64,000 nucleotides of DNA. Origin: Nocardia sp. NBC_00416 (GTDB lineage: Bacteria > Actinomycetota > Actinomycetes > Mycobacteriales > Mycobacteriaceae). The stretch is from positions 4,342,501-4,406,500 of the forward strand of contig NZ_CP107932.1 in NCBI RefSeq assembly GCF_036032445.1. Direction: 5' to 3'. Each line of letters starts with the position of its first letter. Position 1 is the first letter of the stretch. This document shows positions 17,773 through 26,627 of this stretch, piece after piece. A program made the position numbers and the translations under genes. The notes below the pieces were generated by a model. The model was given only the letters and a program-made list of their open reading frames with translations, made no database searches and was not told the origin of the DNA.

Positions 17773-17803
17773 GCCCGGCTCAGGGTGGATCCCTGAGCCG
17801 GGC
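17773..17803 (-). terminator. terminator hairpin downstream of glmM
   Basis: A perfect 13-bp stem, GCCCGGCTCAGGG (17773-17785) with CCCTGAGCCGGGC (17791-17803), and a 5-nt loop lie just beyond the glmM stop at 17809. Confidence 0.8.
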
Positions 17804-17808
17804 ACCGG

Positions 17809-19194
17809 TCAGATCGCGGCGACCAGCTTCGCCAGATCGTCGGCGAGCTGTTCGGCCCGCTCGTGATCGGCGGCTTCCACCATCACCCGGACCAGCTGTT
17901 CGGTTCCGCTGGGGCGCAACAGGATCCGGCCGGTGTCGCCGAGCAGCCCCTCGGCCGCGCGCACCGCCTCCAGAATTCCCGGATCGGAGGTGACCGCGGT
18001 CTTATCCGAGACCGGGACATTCACCAGGACCTGCGGCACCTTCTGGACCACGCTCGCCAATTCGGACAGCGGTTTCCCGGTCTCCGCCAGCCGGGCCATC
18101 AACTGCAGACCGGTGAGGATACCGTCGCCGGTGGTTCCGTAGCGCGGGAAGACCACATGACCGGACTGTTCCCCACCCAGCGTGTATCCGCCGCTGCGCA
18201 ACTCCTCCAGGACGTAGCGGTCGCCGACGCCGGTGGTGCGCACCGTGATCCCGGCCGCGCGCATCGCCAGATGCAGGCCCAGGTTGCTCATCACGGTGGC
18301 GACCAGTGTGTCCTCGAGCAGCGTGCCGGCTTCGTGCATGCCGAGCGCCAAGACGGCCATGATGGCGTCACCGTCCACGATATCGCCGGCGGCGTCCACC
18401 GCCAGGCAGCGATCGGCGTCACCGTCGTGGGCCAAGCCCAGGTCGGCGCCGTGTTCGCGGACCGCCTGCTGTACCTGGTCGATATGGGTGGATCCCACGC
18501 CGGCGTTGATATTGAGCCCGTCCGGATCGGCATTGATCGCGATCACCCGCGCACCGGCCTCCCGGTAGGCGGCCGGTCCGACCTCGGAGGCCGCGCCGTG
18601 CGCGCAGTCCACCACGACGGTCAGCCCGCCGAGGTCGCGGCCGGTGACCTCCACCAGATGTTCGATATAGCGTTCGTGGGTTCCGCCGACACTGAACTGG
18701 TCGGGCAGGTCCGCACCGGGACGGCGCGTTCCGGAAGCGCCGAGCACGCGCCCGATTCCCGCGCCGGTGGGCCGGGTGAACTCGCCGGAGGCGACCCGCG
18801 CCTCGATACGTTCCTCGATCGCGTCCTCGAGTTTGTGCCCACCGGCCGCGAATATCTTGATCCCGTTGTCGGGCATGGGATTGTGCGAGGCGGAGATCAT
18901 CACGCCCAGGCTGGCGTCGTACAGGTCCGTCAGATAGGCGACCGCCGGTGTCGGCAGCACTCCGACCGGCAACACATCCATTCCCGCGGCGGTCAGGCCG
19001 GCGGTCACCGCGGCCTCGAGCATCTCCCCGCTGGCACGCGGATCGCGGCCCACCACCGCTATCTTGCGGCGGCCCGAGCGGGTGTCCACGCCCAGTACCT
19101 GCGCCGCCGCCCCGGCAACCCGTAGCGCCAGTTCGGGGCTCAACGAATCGTTGGCGAGCCCGCGCACGCCGTCGGTGCCGAACAGATGTCCCAT
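17809..19194 (-). CDS. glmM: phosphoglucosamine mutase
   Basis: GlmM interconverts glucosamine-6-phosphate and glucosamine-1-phosphate, between the GlmS and GlmU steps. The 461-residue product starts MGHLFGTDGVRGLANDSLS. The phosphoserine loop GVMISASHNPMPDNG puts the catalytic serine near residue 101. The metal-binding HDGDADRCLAVD is present, and the C-terminal phosphate-binding motif is RPSGTEQLVRV. The ATG at 19194 fits family length; the frame to 19353 is spurious. It corresponds to Rv3441c, next to rpsI as in mycobacteria. Confidence 0.97.
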   Translation of the reverse strand: MGHLFGTDGVRGLANDSLSPELALRVAGAAAQVLGVDTRSGRRKIAVVGRDPRASGEMLEAAVTAGLTAAGMDVLPVGVLPTPAVAYLTDLYDASLGVMISASHNPMPDNGIKIFAAGGHKLEDAIEERIEARVASGEFTRPTGAGIGRVLGASGTRRPGADLPDQFSVGGTHERYIEHLVEVTGRDLGGLTVVVDCAHGAASEVGPAAYREAGARVIAINADPDGLNINAGVGSTHIDQVQQAVREHGADLGLAHDGDADRCLAVDAAGDIVDGDAIMAVLALGMHEAGTLLEDTLVATVMSNLGLHLAMRAAGITVRTTGVGDRYVLEELRSGGYTLGGEQSGHVVFPRYGTTGDGILTGLQLMARLAETGKPLSELASVVQKVPQVLVNVPVSDKTAVTSDPGILEAVRAAEGLLGDTGRILLRPSGTEQLVRVMVEAADHERAEQLADDLAKLVAAI

Positions 19195-19290
19195 ACCTTG
19201 CCCCTCGTCAGTGAGTCCACAGCGCGCGACGACCCCTGCCGGAACTGCCCTCGGAGCGGCCGGCCGACGAACACCGCGGTACATATAGCA

Positions 19291-19331
19291 CGAGAGCAGG
19301 CGACCGGACTCCGGCCGGTCGCCTGCTCTCG
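19291..19331 (-). terminator. terminator hairpin between rpsI and glmM
   Basis: A perfect 17-bp stem (19291-19307 with 19315-19331; arm CGAGAGCAGGCGACCGG) and 7-nt loop lie about 60 bp past the rpsI stop. It should end the rplM-rpsI transcript before glmM. Confidence 0.85.
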
Positions 19332-19389
19332 GAACCGACACCGGCCCGTCCACCCGCGCGCGGCGGGCGGACAGCCGACATCGGCGATA

Positions 19390-19902
19390 TCAGCGCTTCG
19401 AGTACTGCGGCGCTTTACGAGCCTTCTTGAGGCCGTACTTCTTGCGCTCGGTGGCACGCGGGTCACGGGTGAGGAACCCGGCGCGCTTGAGCGCCGGACG
19501 GTCGTCCGCGTTGACCACGATCAGCGCCCGGGCGATGGCCAGGCGCAGCGCGCCGGCCTGACCGGAGGGGCCGCCGCCGTGCAGGCGGGCGTAGACGTCG
19601 AAGCCTTCGACACGCTCGACGGTGACCAGCGGGGACTTGACCAGCTGCTGGTGCACCTTGTTCGGGAAGTAATCCTCGATCGAACGGCCGTTCAGCACGA
19701 AATTGCCGGTACCCGGCACCAGACGGACCCGGACCACGGCTTCCTTACGCCGGCCGACGGTCTGCACCGGGCGATCCAGCGGGGCCGCGTACTCGACGAA
19801 TTCGGCGTCGTCGTCGTAGACCACACCCTCGTCCAGCACCTCGGCTGCGGCGTCTTCGACGACCGCCTCGTCGTATTCGGTGAATTCCTCGGGAGCGGTC
19901 AC
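19390..19902 (-). CDS. rpsI: 30S ribosomal protein S9
   Basis: S9 is a small-subunit protein whose C-terminal tail reaches the P-site tRNA. The conserved domain starts at about residue 45 (VQTVGRRKEAVVRVRLVPG) and ends in the basic tail KKARKAPQYSKR. The first 45 residues form an acidic extension (EDAAAEVLDEGVVYDDD), which actinobacterial S9 proteins commonly have. The ATG overlaps the rplM stop by 4 bp. Confidence 0.98.
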   Translation of the reverse strand: MTAPEEFTEYDEAVVEDAAAEVLDEGVVYDDDAEFVEYAAPLDRPVQTVGRRKEAVVRVRLVPGTGNFVLNGRSIEDYFPNKVHQQLVKSPLVTVERVEGFDVYARLHGGGPSGQAGALRLAIARALIVVNADDRPALKRAGFLTRDPRATERKKYGLKKARKAPQYSKR

Positions 19903-20342
19903 TGGGCCACCTGCTTGATCTCGAACGGAACGGGCTGCTGGGCGGCGTGCGGGTGCGTCGGACCCGCGTACACCTTCAGCTTGCCGGCGATGGCGCTGCC
20001 GAGCTTGTTCTTGGGGATCATGCCCTTGACGGCCTTCTCCACCAGACGGTCGGGGCGGGTTTCCAGCACCTGACCGACAGTGCGGGACTTGAGGCCGCCG
20101 GGATGTCCGGAGTGGTGATGGATGAGCTTGTTCTGCCGCTTGTTGCCGCTGATGGCGACCTTGTCGGCGTTGATGATGATGACGAAATCGCCACCGTCCA
20201 TATGCGGTGCGTAGGTCGGCTTGTGCTTGCCGCGCAGCAGATTCGCTGCGTGAACGGCAAGACGGCCGAGCACTACGTCAGTGGCGTCGATGACGTACCA
20301 CTGCCGGGTCACGTCACCCGCCTTCGGGCTGTACGTAGGCAC
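19899..20342 (-). CDS. rplM: 50S ribosomal protein L13
   Basis: L13 is an early-assembly large-subunit protein. The GTG at 20342 gives 147 residues starting VPTYSPKAGDVTRQWYVID, the normal N-terminus. KHKPTYAPHMDGGDFVIIIN and SGHPGGLKSRTVGQ are conserved. The frame upstream to 20750 is not coding. It forms the rplM-rpsI operon, with a structured leader upstream. Confidence 0.98.
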   Translation of the reverse strand: MPTYSPKAGDVTRQWYVIDATDVVLGRLAVHAANLLRGKHKPTYAPHMDGGDFVIIINADKVAISGNKRQNKLIHHHSGHPGGLKSRTVGQVLETRPDRLVEKAVKGMIPKNKLGSAIAGKLKVYAGPTHPHAAQQPVPFEIKQVAQ

Positions 20343-20378
20343 AGTGCTTCCCTGTCTGTCGTCGATGCTGCCGGCCCA

Positions 20379-20440
20379 GGTGTGCGGGCGAGGAACTCCC
20401 GGCGGCCGGTTGAGACCCGGGCCTCGGCATTCCGCACACC
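20379..20440 (-). promoter_or_regulatory. possible structured leader of the rplM-rpsI mRNA
   Basis: In the 152 bp before rplM, GGTGTGCGG (20379-20387) pairs with CCGCACACC (20432-20440). A nested CGAGG (20389-20393) pairs with CCTCG (20422-20426). A 5' leader with such a stem could be an autoregulatory ribosomal-protein leader, but no known family signature was recognised. Confidence 0.35.
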
Positions 20441-20494
20441 AGCCGGTCACGATACCAGCCGGGTATCGCCAGCCGGAAACCGGCCGGACGCTGC

Positions 20495-22387
20495 TCAGAT
20501 ATCGAGCGGCGGGCCGGGGTCGGTGACCCCCGGTACGCCGGGCACCAGATAGCGCAGGGTGTCGATACCGGATTCCGCGCATTCGCCCGGATCGTGCTCC
20601 GCTCCCCGGTCCGGGACGGCATCCCGCGCGGCGTCGCCGGGCCCGGGGCCCACGGGTACGCGGGCGTACAGCGGGCGCCCGGCCGGGCCGTCGGTCCCGC
20701 CCGCGGTCCGGCCGTGCGGTTCGACGGTGATCCGCGGCATCGGCACACAACCGGCCGCGACGGTCGGCTCGGTGCGGTAAACACTCGCGGAAATCGCCGG
20801 GCCGCCCTCGGCGTGCGCCTGCGCGAACCCCGAAGCATCCGCGCCCCAGGCCAACGAGGCGAGTGCGGCCGCCCCCAGAACGGCGTGGGCGCCGAACAGG
20901 TTGTCCTTCATCTTGGTCCAGAGTTTGCCCTTGCCCCTGTCCCCCTCCGACTCCGCGCCGTAGCGCGAGTCGCCGCCGGCGGAACCCGGCCCGTTCGGCC
21001 CCGGGAATTCGACACCCCGCGGCACTGCGGCCTGCGTACCGGTCTCCGGGTCGGGCGCACGGGTGAAACGGCTGGCCGGGCCGGAGATCGGCGGCGGCAG
21101 CTCACCGCGTTCGGCTCGCACCGCCGGGTCCTGGCCGGTCCCCTGCTCCGGCGGCGGGAGCGGGCCGTAGGGGTACGGCGGCGAGTCCGGCCGGCCGGAC
21201 CGCGGACCGGCCATGGGGCCGTCGCCGGTCTGCGCCCGATCGGGGCCGGTACGCAGCGGATACGGGCCGCCCGGCGGATTCGGATCGGACCGGTTCGGCG
21301 GCGTCCGGCCCGGACCGCCCGGGTACGGAACGGGTGCGCCGGGCGCGGGTGGGTGCGGGCCCGGCGCCGGCTGATACGAACCGGCCGGAGCAGGCTGGGC
21401 CGGGCCAGGTCCGGGCGCAGGGGGACGACTCGCGACCGTCTGGTTCGAGCCGGACGCCGGATGGTCCGGGCCCGGCGCACCGGGCCCGGGCTGCCGGTAG
21501 GGCTCGGAATCCTCGTCCTCGTCCTCGTTCTCGCTGATCAGCAGATGTGTGGCACCGAGAACCAGCGCGTGCATGGGATGTTCCGCCTTCTTCAGGCGTT
21601 GTCCCAGATGATTGCGGAAGGCGAACCGCAGGGTTTCGTTGAATACGACCTGCCCCGCCAGCAGCACCGTCGAATTGTCCGCGCCGATCGAGCGGGCCGC
21701 GGCCATCACCTCGATCACGGTGTCGTCGGCGACCCTGGGGTCACGCGTCGACTCGGGATCGATCGGCACGTACACCGATTCGGTGGGACGCTCCTCGTCA
21801 CCGTGGACCGCGACCACCAGGATATTGGCGCGGCCTTCCACTACCTGCCCGTCGAAATGGACCGCGGTCGCGCCGATTCCTTCGGGCAGGGCGGGATCGG
21901 GCGGGCGGACCAAGCCCAGGGCGCGCACATAACCGGACAGCGCAATGGATTCCGGGATCGGCTCGACCTCGACATCGAGTTGTTCGACCAGTTGGGCGTA
22001 GGCGTCGATCTTCGGATCGGGCCAATCGTCCGGATAGGGCAGGGCCACCACATCGGGTTTGCCACGCAGATAGGTTCCGATCGAGGCCAGCGGATTGTAG
22101 AGCCGGGCCCGGAACACCAGTTCCGCCGGCCAGGTGGCGCCGGCGATGACGATCTGCTGATGCCCGAGGATATCGCGCACATCCGGGATCGCCATCCCCA
22201 GATCGGGTCGTTGCCGGTCCGCACCGGCGGTGTAGAGCCGGCCGGAGGCGTCGGCCAGCAGATAGGCGGGCGGGTTGTAGCTTCCCTCGACTTGTACGGG
22301 ACGGATGGGCACGCCGGATCCGCCCGCGGCGACGGACACCACATCCCACCCGAGATGTACCGCCCCTACTCGCACCATCACAGGCAT
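20495..22387 (-). CDS. degenerate actin/Hsp70-fold membrane protein, Pro-rich
   Basis: Residues 1-300 look like a diverged actin/Hsp70 fold: VRVGAVHLGWDVVSVAAGG at the N-terminus, HQQIVIAGATWPAELVFRA, and STVLLAGQVVFNETLRFA in the place of the adenosine motif. A long Pro/Gly/Asp-rich linker (about 305-480) follows, then one membrane segment (about 497-515, HAVLGAAALASLAWG) and an outside tail. The start is probably the ATG at 22387 or 22378; no clear ribosome site helps. It lies between rplM and the FHA-ABC gene on the same strand. In M. tuberculosis the equivalent place next to rplM holds ESX-4 genes including Rv3446c; a relationship to Rv3446c is possible but not established. It shares its layout with the protein at 2475-4046. 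Confidence 0.6.
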   Translation of the reverse strand: MPVMVRVGAVHLGWDVVSVAAGGSGVPIRPVQVEGSYNPPAYLLADASGRLYTAGADRQRPDLGMAIPDVRDILGHQQIVIAGATWPAELVFRARLYNPLASIGTYLRGKPDVVALPYPDDWPDPKIDAYAQLVEQLDVEVEPIPESIALSGYVRALGLVRPPDPALPEGIGATAVHFDGQVVEGRANILVVAVHGDEERPTESVYVPIDPESTRDPRVADDTVIEVMAAARSIGADNSTVLLAGQVVFNETLRFAFRNHLGQRLKKAEHPMHALVLGATHLLISENEDEDEDSEPYRQPGPGAPGPDHPASGSNQTVASRPPAPGPGPAQPAPAGSYQPAPGPHPPAPGAPVPYPGGPGRTPPNRSDPNPPGGPYPLRTGPDRAQTGDGPMAGPRSGRPDSPPYPYGPLPPPEQGTGQDPAVRAERGELPPPISGPASRFTRAPDPETGTQAAVPRGVEFPGPNGPGSAGGDSRYGAESEGDRGKGKLWTKMKDNLFGAHAVLGAAALASLAWGADASGFAQAHAEGGPAISASVYRTEPTVAAGCVPMPRITVEPHGRTAGGTDGPAGRPLYARVPVGPGPGDAARDAVPDRGAEHDPGECAESGIDTLRYLVPGVPGVTDPGPPLDI

Positions 22388-22469
22388 CAGTGTGCCTGGT
22401 GTGCGGTCGACGCGCTCGCCGCCCCCACCCACCAGCGGGGCGTGCGCGGCGTCGGGCCGGTCAGCGGTC

Positions 22470-25073
22470 TCATCTCGCGGTCTTCTTGAGCCGCAAACGG
22501 GTCCAGGTGATCAGCCCGAGCACCACTGTGATGGCCACCACCATGCCGATATCCAGGAACCACGCGCCGCGCGTGTGCTCCCAGAACCCGTCCTGTTGCG
22601 ACTGGACGAACAGTGCGCGAATATCCACCGTCGAGGCCGCGGCGGCATAGCCCCACCGGGAGGGGAACAGCCAGGAGATCTGTTCCAGCACTACGCGGTC
22701 GGTCACCGGGATCAGGCCGCCGGCCATCACCAGCAGACCCATGATCGCCACCACCAGCAGCGGCATCACCTGCTCACTGGATTTGGCCAGGCTCGACAAC
22801 AGCAGCCCGAAAACCACGCAGGCCACGGCGGTGGCCGCGATATCGATATAGAGTTCGGCGCCGCCGATGGCCAGCACCGAACCTTCGTCCGGCCGTTTCT
22901 TGCCGAGCAGCACGAAACCGATCATCACCGCCGACTGCAGCAGCGCGGCGACGCTGAACACGACGATCTTCGCCGTCAGATAGGCTCCCGACCGCAGTCC
23001 GACCGCGCGTTCGCGGAAGTAGATGGTGCGCTCCCCGACGAGATCGCGGACGGTGAGGGTGGACCCCATGAAGCAGGCGCCGAGGAGCAACACCACCAGC
23101 AGCTGCTGGGGTTCGGAGCTGCCGGTCCGGACGAAGCTGCCGTCGTCGGTCTGGGTGAGCGGCGGCGACGAGAAGCCGTACTGGCCGGGCACCACCAGCG
23201 ACAACCCGCCGAGCACGAACGGCAGCAACACCAGGAACACGAGGTAGCCGCGATCCGCCAGAATGAGTCGCAGCTGCCGGCGGGCCAGGGTGGAGAACTG
23301 TTTCCAGGCTCCCGACTGCGGTGGCGAACCGCCGCCGCCGGTGCGGGTCGCGGGCGGGGGCGGCGGCGGCAGTGCCGCCTGCCGTGACCGGAAATGCGCG
23401 AACGCGGCGTCCGGATTGGCCGCCACATCGGCGAAGATCTTGGCCCAATCGCTGGTGCCCAGCGCGGCCTCGACACCCGCCGGGTTGCCCGCGTAGGCGG
23501 TTTTGCCGCCGGGGGCGAGCAGGACCACCTGGTCGCACATGTCCAGGCAGGCCACCGAGTGGGTGACCACGATGACCACGCGGCCCGCGTCGGCGAGCTC
23601 ACGCAGCATCACCATGACCTGCCGGTCCAGCGCCGGGTCCAGGCCGGAGGTGGGTTCGTCCAGGATCAGCAGCGACGGCCCGGTGAGCAGTTCCAGCGCC
23701 ACCGACGCGCGTTTGCGCTGACCGCCCGACAATCGGTCGACTCGGGTGTCGGCGTGTTCGGTGAGCGACAGTTCACGCAGCACACCGTCGATGACCTGCT
23801 GCCGGTCCGACTTCGAGGAGTCGGGGGGCAGCCGCAGCTCCGCGGCGAATCCCAGCGCCTGCCGCACCGTGAGCTGGCGGTGCAGCACATCGTCCTGCGG
23901 GACCATGCCGATGCGGGAGCGCAGCGCCTCGTACTCGACGTGCAGGTCACGGCCCTCGAAGGTCACCGCGCCGTTCGACGGCTGCGTACTCCCCGCGACC
24001 AGCCTCGACAGCGTGGACTTACCGGCGCCGGACGGGCCGATCAGCGCGGTCAGGGTGCCGCGGGCGGCCTGCATGTTCACATCGACGAGCAGCTGTTTGT
24101 TGCCCTCGACGGTGAACCCGACCCCGTGCACGGCCAGCCCCTGTTCGGCGACCGGGCGCTGCCGGTGCACCAGAGTGCCCTGCTGGACCTCGAAGTCGAT
24201 GTTGCCGATGGTGATGATGTCGCGTTCACGCAGCACGGTGCGCTGCTGGCGAACACCGTTGACGAAGGTGCCGTTGGCCGACCCGAGATCTTCGAGGGCC
24301 AGACCCTCGGGCGCGGCGACCAGGCGCGCGTGCTTGCGGGAGGCCAGCGGATCGTTGACGACGATCTGGTTGTCGGACGTGCGCCCGATCGTCAGACCGC
24401 CCGGCGGGACCCGGTCGGCGCGGGCGACCGGCCCCTCGGTGGCGCGATGACGCACCGGCGGTACGGCGGCCACGCTCGCCTTCGCGGTCATGTTCACATT
24501 GGCGGGCTGTGGCCGAGCTACCGGCGGCTGCAGCCCGGTGGGGACCTGCGATGGCTGTCCGGTCTGCGCCGGACGCTGCGCCGGAGCCGGGTGCTGCACG
24601 GGCACCGGCCGGCTGGGCGTGGCACCGCGCTGCCCGGGCGGCGGGACCTGCGGCTGCGGGTCCGACGGCGGCCGGTGGTGCGGCGGGGCCGGGCGCTGCA
24701 CCGGCTGCGAGGGCCGTCCCGGCGACTGCGGTCGCGGGGGTTGCTGCTGTTGCTGCGGTACTCCGGAGGGAACCAGCCACAGCAGCGGTCCGCTGATCGC
24801 GTCACCGAGCCGGACCTGGGTCGGCCGGTCGATCGGAACGGACCGGCCGACCCGACGCGCATCCACGAACACCCCGTTGGTACTGCCGTTGTCGGTGAGC
24901 ACCCACGCTCCCGACTGCCAGGCCAAAATCGCGTGAACCCGCGAGACCAGCGGGCTGTCGACGAACAGCGTCACCTCGGGCGCACGGCCCAGAGTGATCT
25001 GCTGATTCGAATCGAAGACTCGTTCGGTTCCATCATGGCGCACCGTGATGGTGCGCACCCCCGGTGCAGACAT
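22470..25073 (-). CDS. FHA-domain ABC transporter (Rv1747-like)
   Basis: The 867-residue product joins a regulatory and a transport module. FHA domain 1 (about 20-95) has SPLVSRVHAIL and NGSTNGVFVDA. A Pro/Gln-rich linker follows, then FHA domain 2 (about 230-305, SANGTFVNGVR). The ATPase domain has Walker A GPSGAGKSTLSRL (about 345), signature LSGGQRKRASVALEL and Walker B LLILDEPTSGLD. The C-terminal 250 residues hold about six membrane helices of the ABC-2 type. This is the layout of M. tuberculosis Rv1747, whose FHA domains bind phosphothreonine and whose activity depends on Ser/Thr kinases. It is probably an exporter of a cell-envelope component, switched by phosphorylation. Divergent from the metallopeptidase gene. 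Confidence 0.92.
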   Translation of the reverse strand: MSAPGVRTITVRHDGTERVFDSNQQITLGRAPEVTLFVDSPLVSRVHAILAWQSGAWVLTDNGSTNGVFVDARRVGRSVPIDRPTQVRLGDAISGPLLWLVPSGVPQQQQQPPRPQSPGRPSQPVQRPAPPHHRPPSDPQPQVPPPGQRGATPSRPVPVQHPAPAQRPAQTGQPSQVPTGLQPPVARPQPANVNMTAKASVAAVPPVRHRATEGPVARADRVPPGGLTIGRTSDNQIVVNDPLASRKHARLVAAPEGLALEDLGSANGTFVNGVRQQRTVLRERDIITIGNIDFEVQQGTLVHRQRPVAEQGLAVHGVGFTVEGNKQLLVDVNMQAARGTLTALIGPSGAGKSTLSRLVAGSTQPSNGAVTFEGRDLHVEYEALRSRIGMVPQDDVLHRQLTVRQALGFAAELRLPPDSSKSDRQQVIDGVLRELSLTEHADTRVDRLSGGQRKRASVALELLTGPSLLILDEPTSGLDPALDRQVMVMLRELADAGRVVIVVTHSVACLDMCDQVVLLAPGGKTAYAGNPAGVEAALGTSDWAKIFADVAANPDAAFAHFRSRQAALPPPPPPATRTGGGGSPPQSGAWKQFSTLARRQLRLILADRGYLVFLVLLPFVLGGLSLVVPGQYGFSSPPLTQTDDGSFVRTGSSEPQQLLVVLLLGACFMGSTLTVRDLVGERTIYFRERAVGLRSGAYLTAKIVVFSVAALLQSAVMIGFVLLGKKRPDEGSVLAIGGAELYIDIAATAVACVVFGLLLSSLAKSSEQVMPLLVVAIMGLLVMAGGLIPVTDRVVLEQISWLFPSRWGYAAAASTVDIRALFVQSQQDGFWEHTRGAWFLDIGMVVAITVVLGLITWTRLRLKKTAR

Positions 25074-25186
25074 GCAGCGGATACTATTCCATTACCCGGG
25101 CATCGGAGGTGCCCCTGATCGAGGGGTGAGCTCACGGCTCCGGAGGGAATTACAGCACCCGAACCGGCCGAATTGGGGGAGGATCC

Positions 25187-26620
25187 ATGCCGAAACTTCG
25201 TGCCGTCGCTGTCGTCGTCTGGACATTGTGCGCACTGCTGCTGGTCACCGGGTGTACCCGTTCGGTGGACGGCCGGGCGGTCTCGATCTACGACAACCCC
25301 TTTCAGGTCGCCGGTCTGCCGACCACCAGCGGTCCGAGCGGTCCGCGCGAGAACGTCCCGCCGACCGAGCTGAAGGCGGAGAACGGCGACGGCGGCGAGG
25401 TCGACGCCCTGGCGCTCAATGCCGTCACCGATGTGCAGGCCTACTGGGAGCAGCACTACGGCGCCGAGTTCGAGGGTGAGTTCGAACCGGTGGACAAGCT
25501 CATCTCCTGGAGTGCCCGGGATTCGCGGCGGGAATCCCGCGAGTTCTGCACCGAATCGACCTATCGTATGGTCAACGCCGCCTACTGCCGCCTGGACAAT
25601 TCCATCGGCTGGGACCGGGCGCTGCTGCTGCCCACCATGACCGAGACCTTCGGCCAGATGGCCGTGGTGATGGTGATCGCGCACGAGTACGGGCACGCGA
25701 TCCAGAACAACGCCGATATCGTCGAACGCGACGACCCGGTGATCGTCAAGGAGCAGCAGGCCGACTGTTTCGCCGGCGCGTACATGCGCTGGGTGGCGGA
25801 AGGCAAATCGGACTACTTCACCATCAACACCTCCGACGGATTGAATTCGGTGCTCGCCGCGACGGTGGCGATCCGCGACTCGGACCCCGACGACCCCGAG
25901 AGCGTGCACGGTTCGGCCTTCGAACGGGTCTCGGCCGTGCAGATCGGTTTCACCGACGGCGCCAAGGGGTGCAAGGGGATCGATATGGACGAGATCGAAC
26001 AGCGGCGGGGAGATCTGCCGCAGACTTTCGACGGCGCCTCGGGGGAGTTCGAGATCACCGAGCAGAGTCTGGTCGAACTGAGCAAGGCGCTGTCGGTCAT
26101 CCTGCCGACGCCGCGGGAACCGACCTACTCCTACGACGGAGCCGAAATAGCGTGCAGTGACGGGGTTTCCACCGAACCGGTCACCTACTGCCCGGCGAAC
26201 AACACGATCGCCACCAATATCACCGGACTCGCGGAGCGGGGCACCGCCACCGATGACGCCGATGTGCCGCTGCCGGTGAAGGTCACCGGCGACTACAACG
26301 GCTACGTGGTGTTCATCTCGCGCTACACCCTGTCGGTGCAGAAGAGCCGCGACCAGGATCTGGTCGGTGCGAAAACGGGCCTGCGAGCCGCCTGCCTGTC
26401 CGGTGTCGCAACAGTGAAGTTGGCGGAATCCGGACGTGCCGAAGGGGATATCACGCTGGCGGCCGGCGATCTGGACGAGGCGGTGTCCGGCCTGTTGACC
26501 GATGGTCTGGCCGCGAGCGATGTCGAGGGTAAGACCGTGCCGAGCGGTTTCTCCCGGGTGGACGCGTTCCGCGCGGGGGTGCTGGGCGGCGAGGCCACCT
26601 GCAGCGCCCGGTACGAATAG
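25187..26620 (+). CDS. neutral zinc metallopeptidase, lipoprotein
   Basis: The 477-residue protein has a lipoprotein signal with lipobox LLVTGC (Cys23). Its catalytic domain (about 65-260) belongs to the YpfJ-like neutral zinc peptidase family: the HEYGH motif is at about residue 165 and the third metal ligand lies in KEQQADCFAGAYM. It probably cleaves substrates at the outer face of the membrane. The C-terminal 200 residues match no family known to me. A GGGAGGATCC ribosome site precedes the ATG. Convergent with the FHA-protein gene, the stop codons being only 8 bp apart. Confidence 0.88.
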   Translation: MPKLRAVAVVVWTLCALLLVTGCTRSVDGRAVSIYDNPFQVAGLPTTSGPSGPRENVPPTELKAENGDGGEVDALALNAVTDVQAYWEQHYGAEFEGEFEPVDKLISWSARDSRRESREFCTESTYRMVNAAYCRLDNSIGWDRALLLPTMTETFGQMAVVMVIAHEYGHAIQNNADIVERDDPVIVKEQQADCFAGAYMRWVAEGKSDYFTINTSDGLNSVLAATVAIRDSDPDDPESVHGSAFERVSAVQIGFTDGAKGCKGIDMDEIEQRRGDLPQTFDGASGEFEITEQSLVELSKALSVILPTPREPTYSYDGAEIACSDGVSTEPVTYCPANNTIATNITGLAERGTATDDADVPLPVKVTGDYNGYVVFISRYTLSVQKSRDQDLVGAKTGLRAACLSGVATVKLAESGRAEGDITLAAGDLDEAVSGLLTDGLAASDVEGKTVPSGFSRVDAFRAGVLGGEATCSARYE

Positions 26621-26627
26621 GCTCCGC

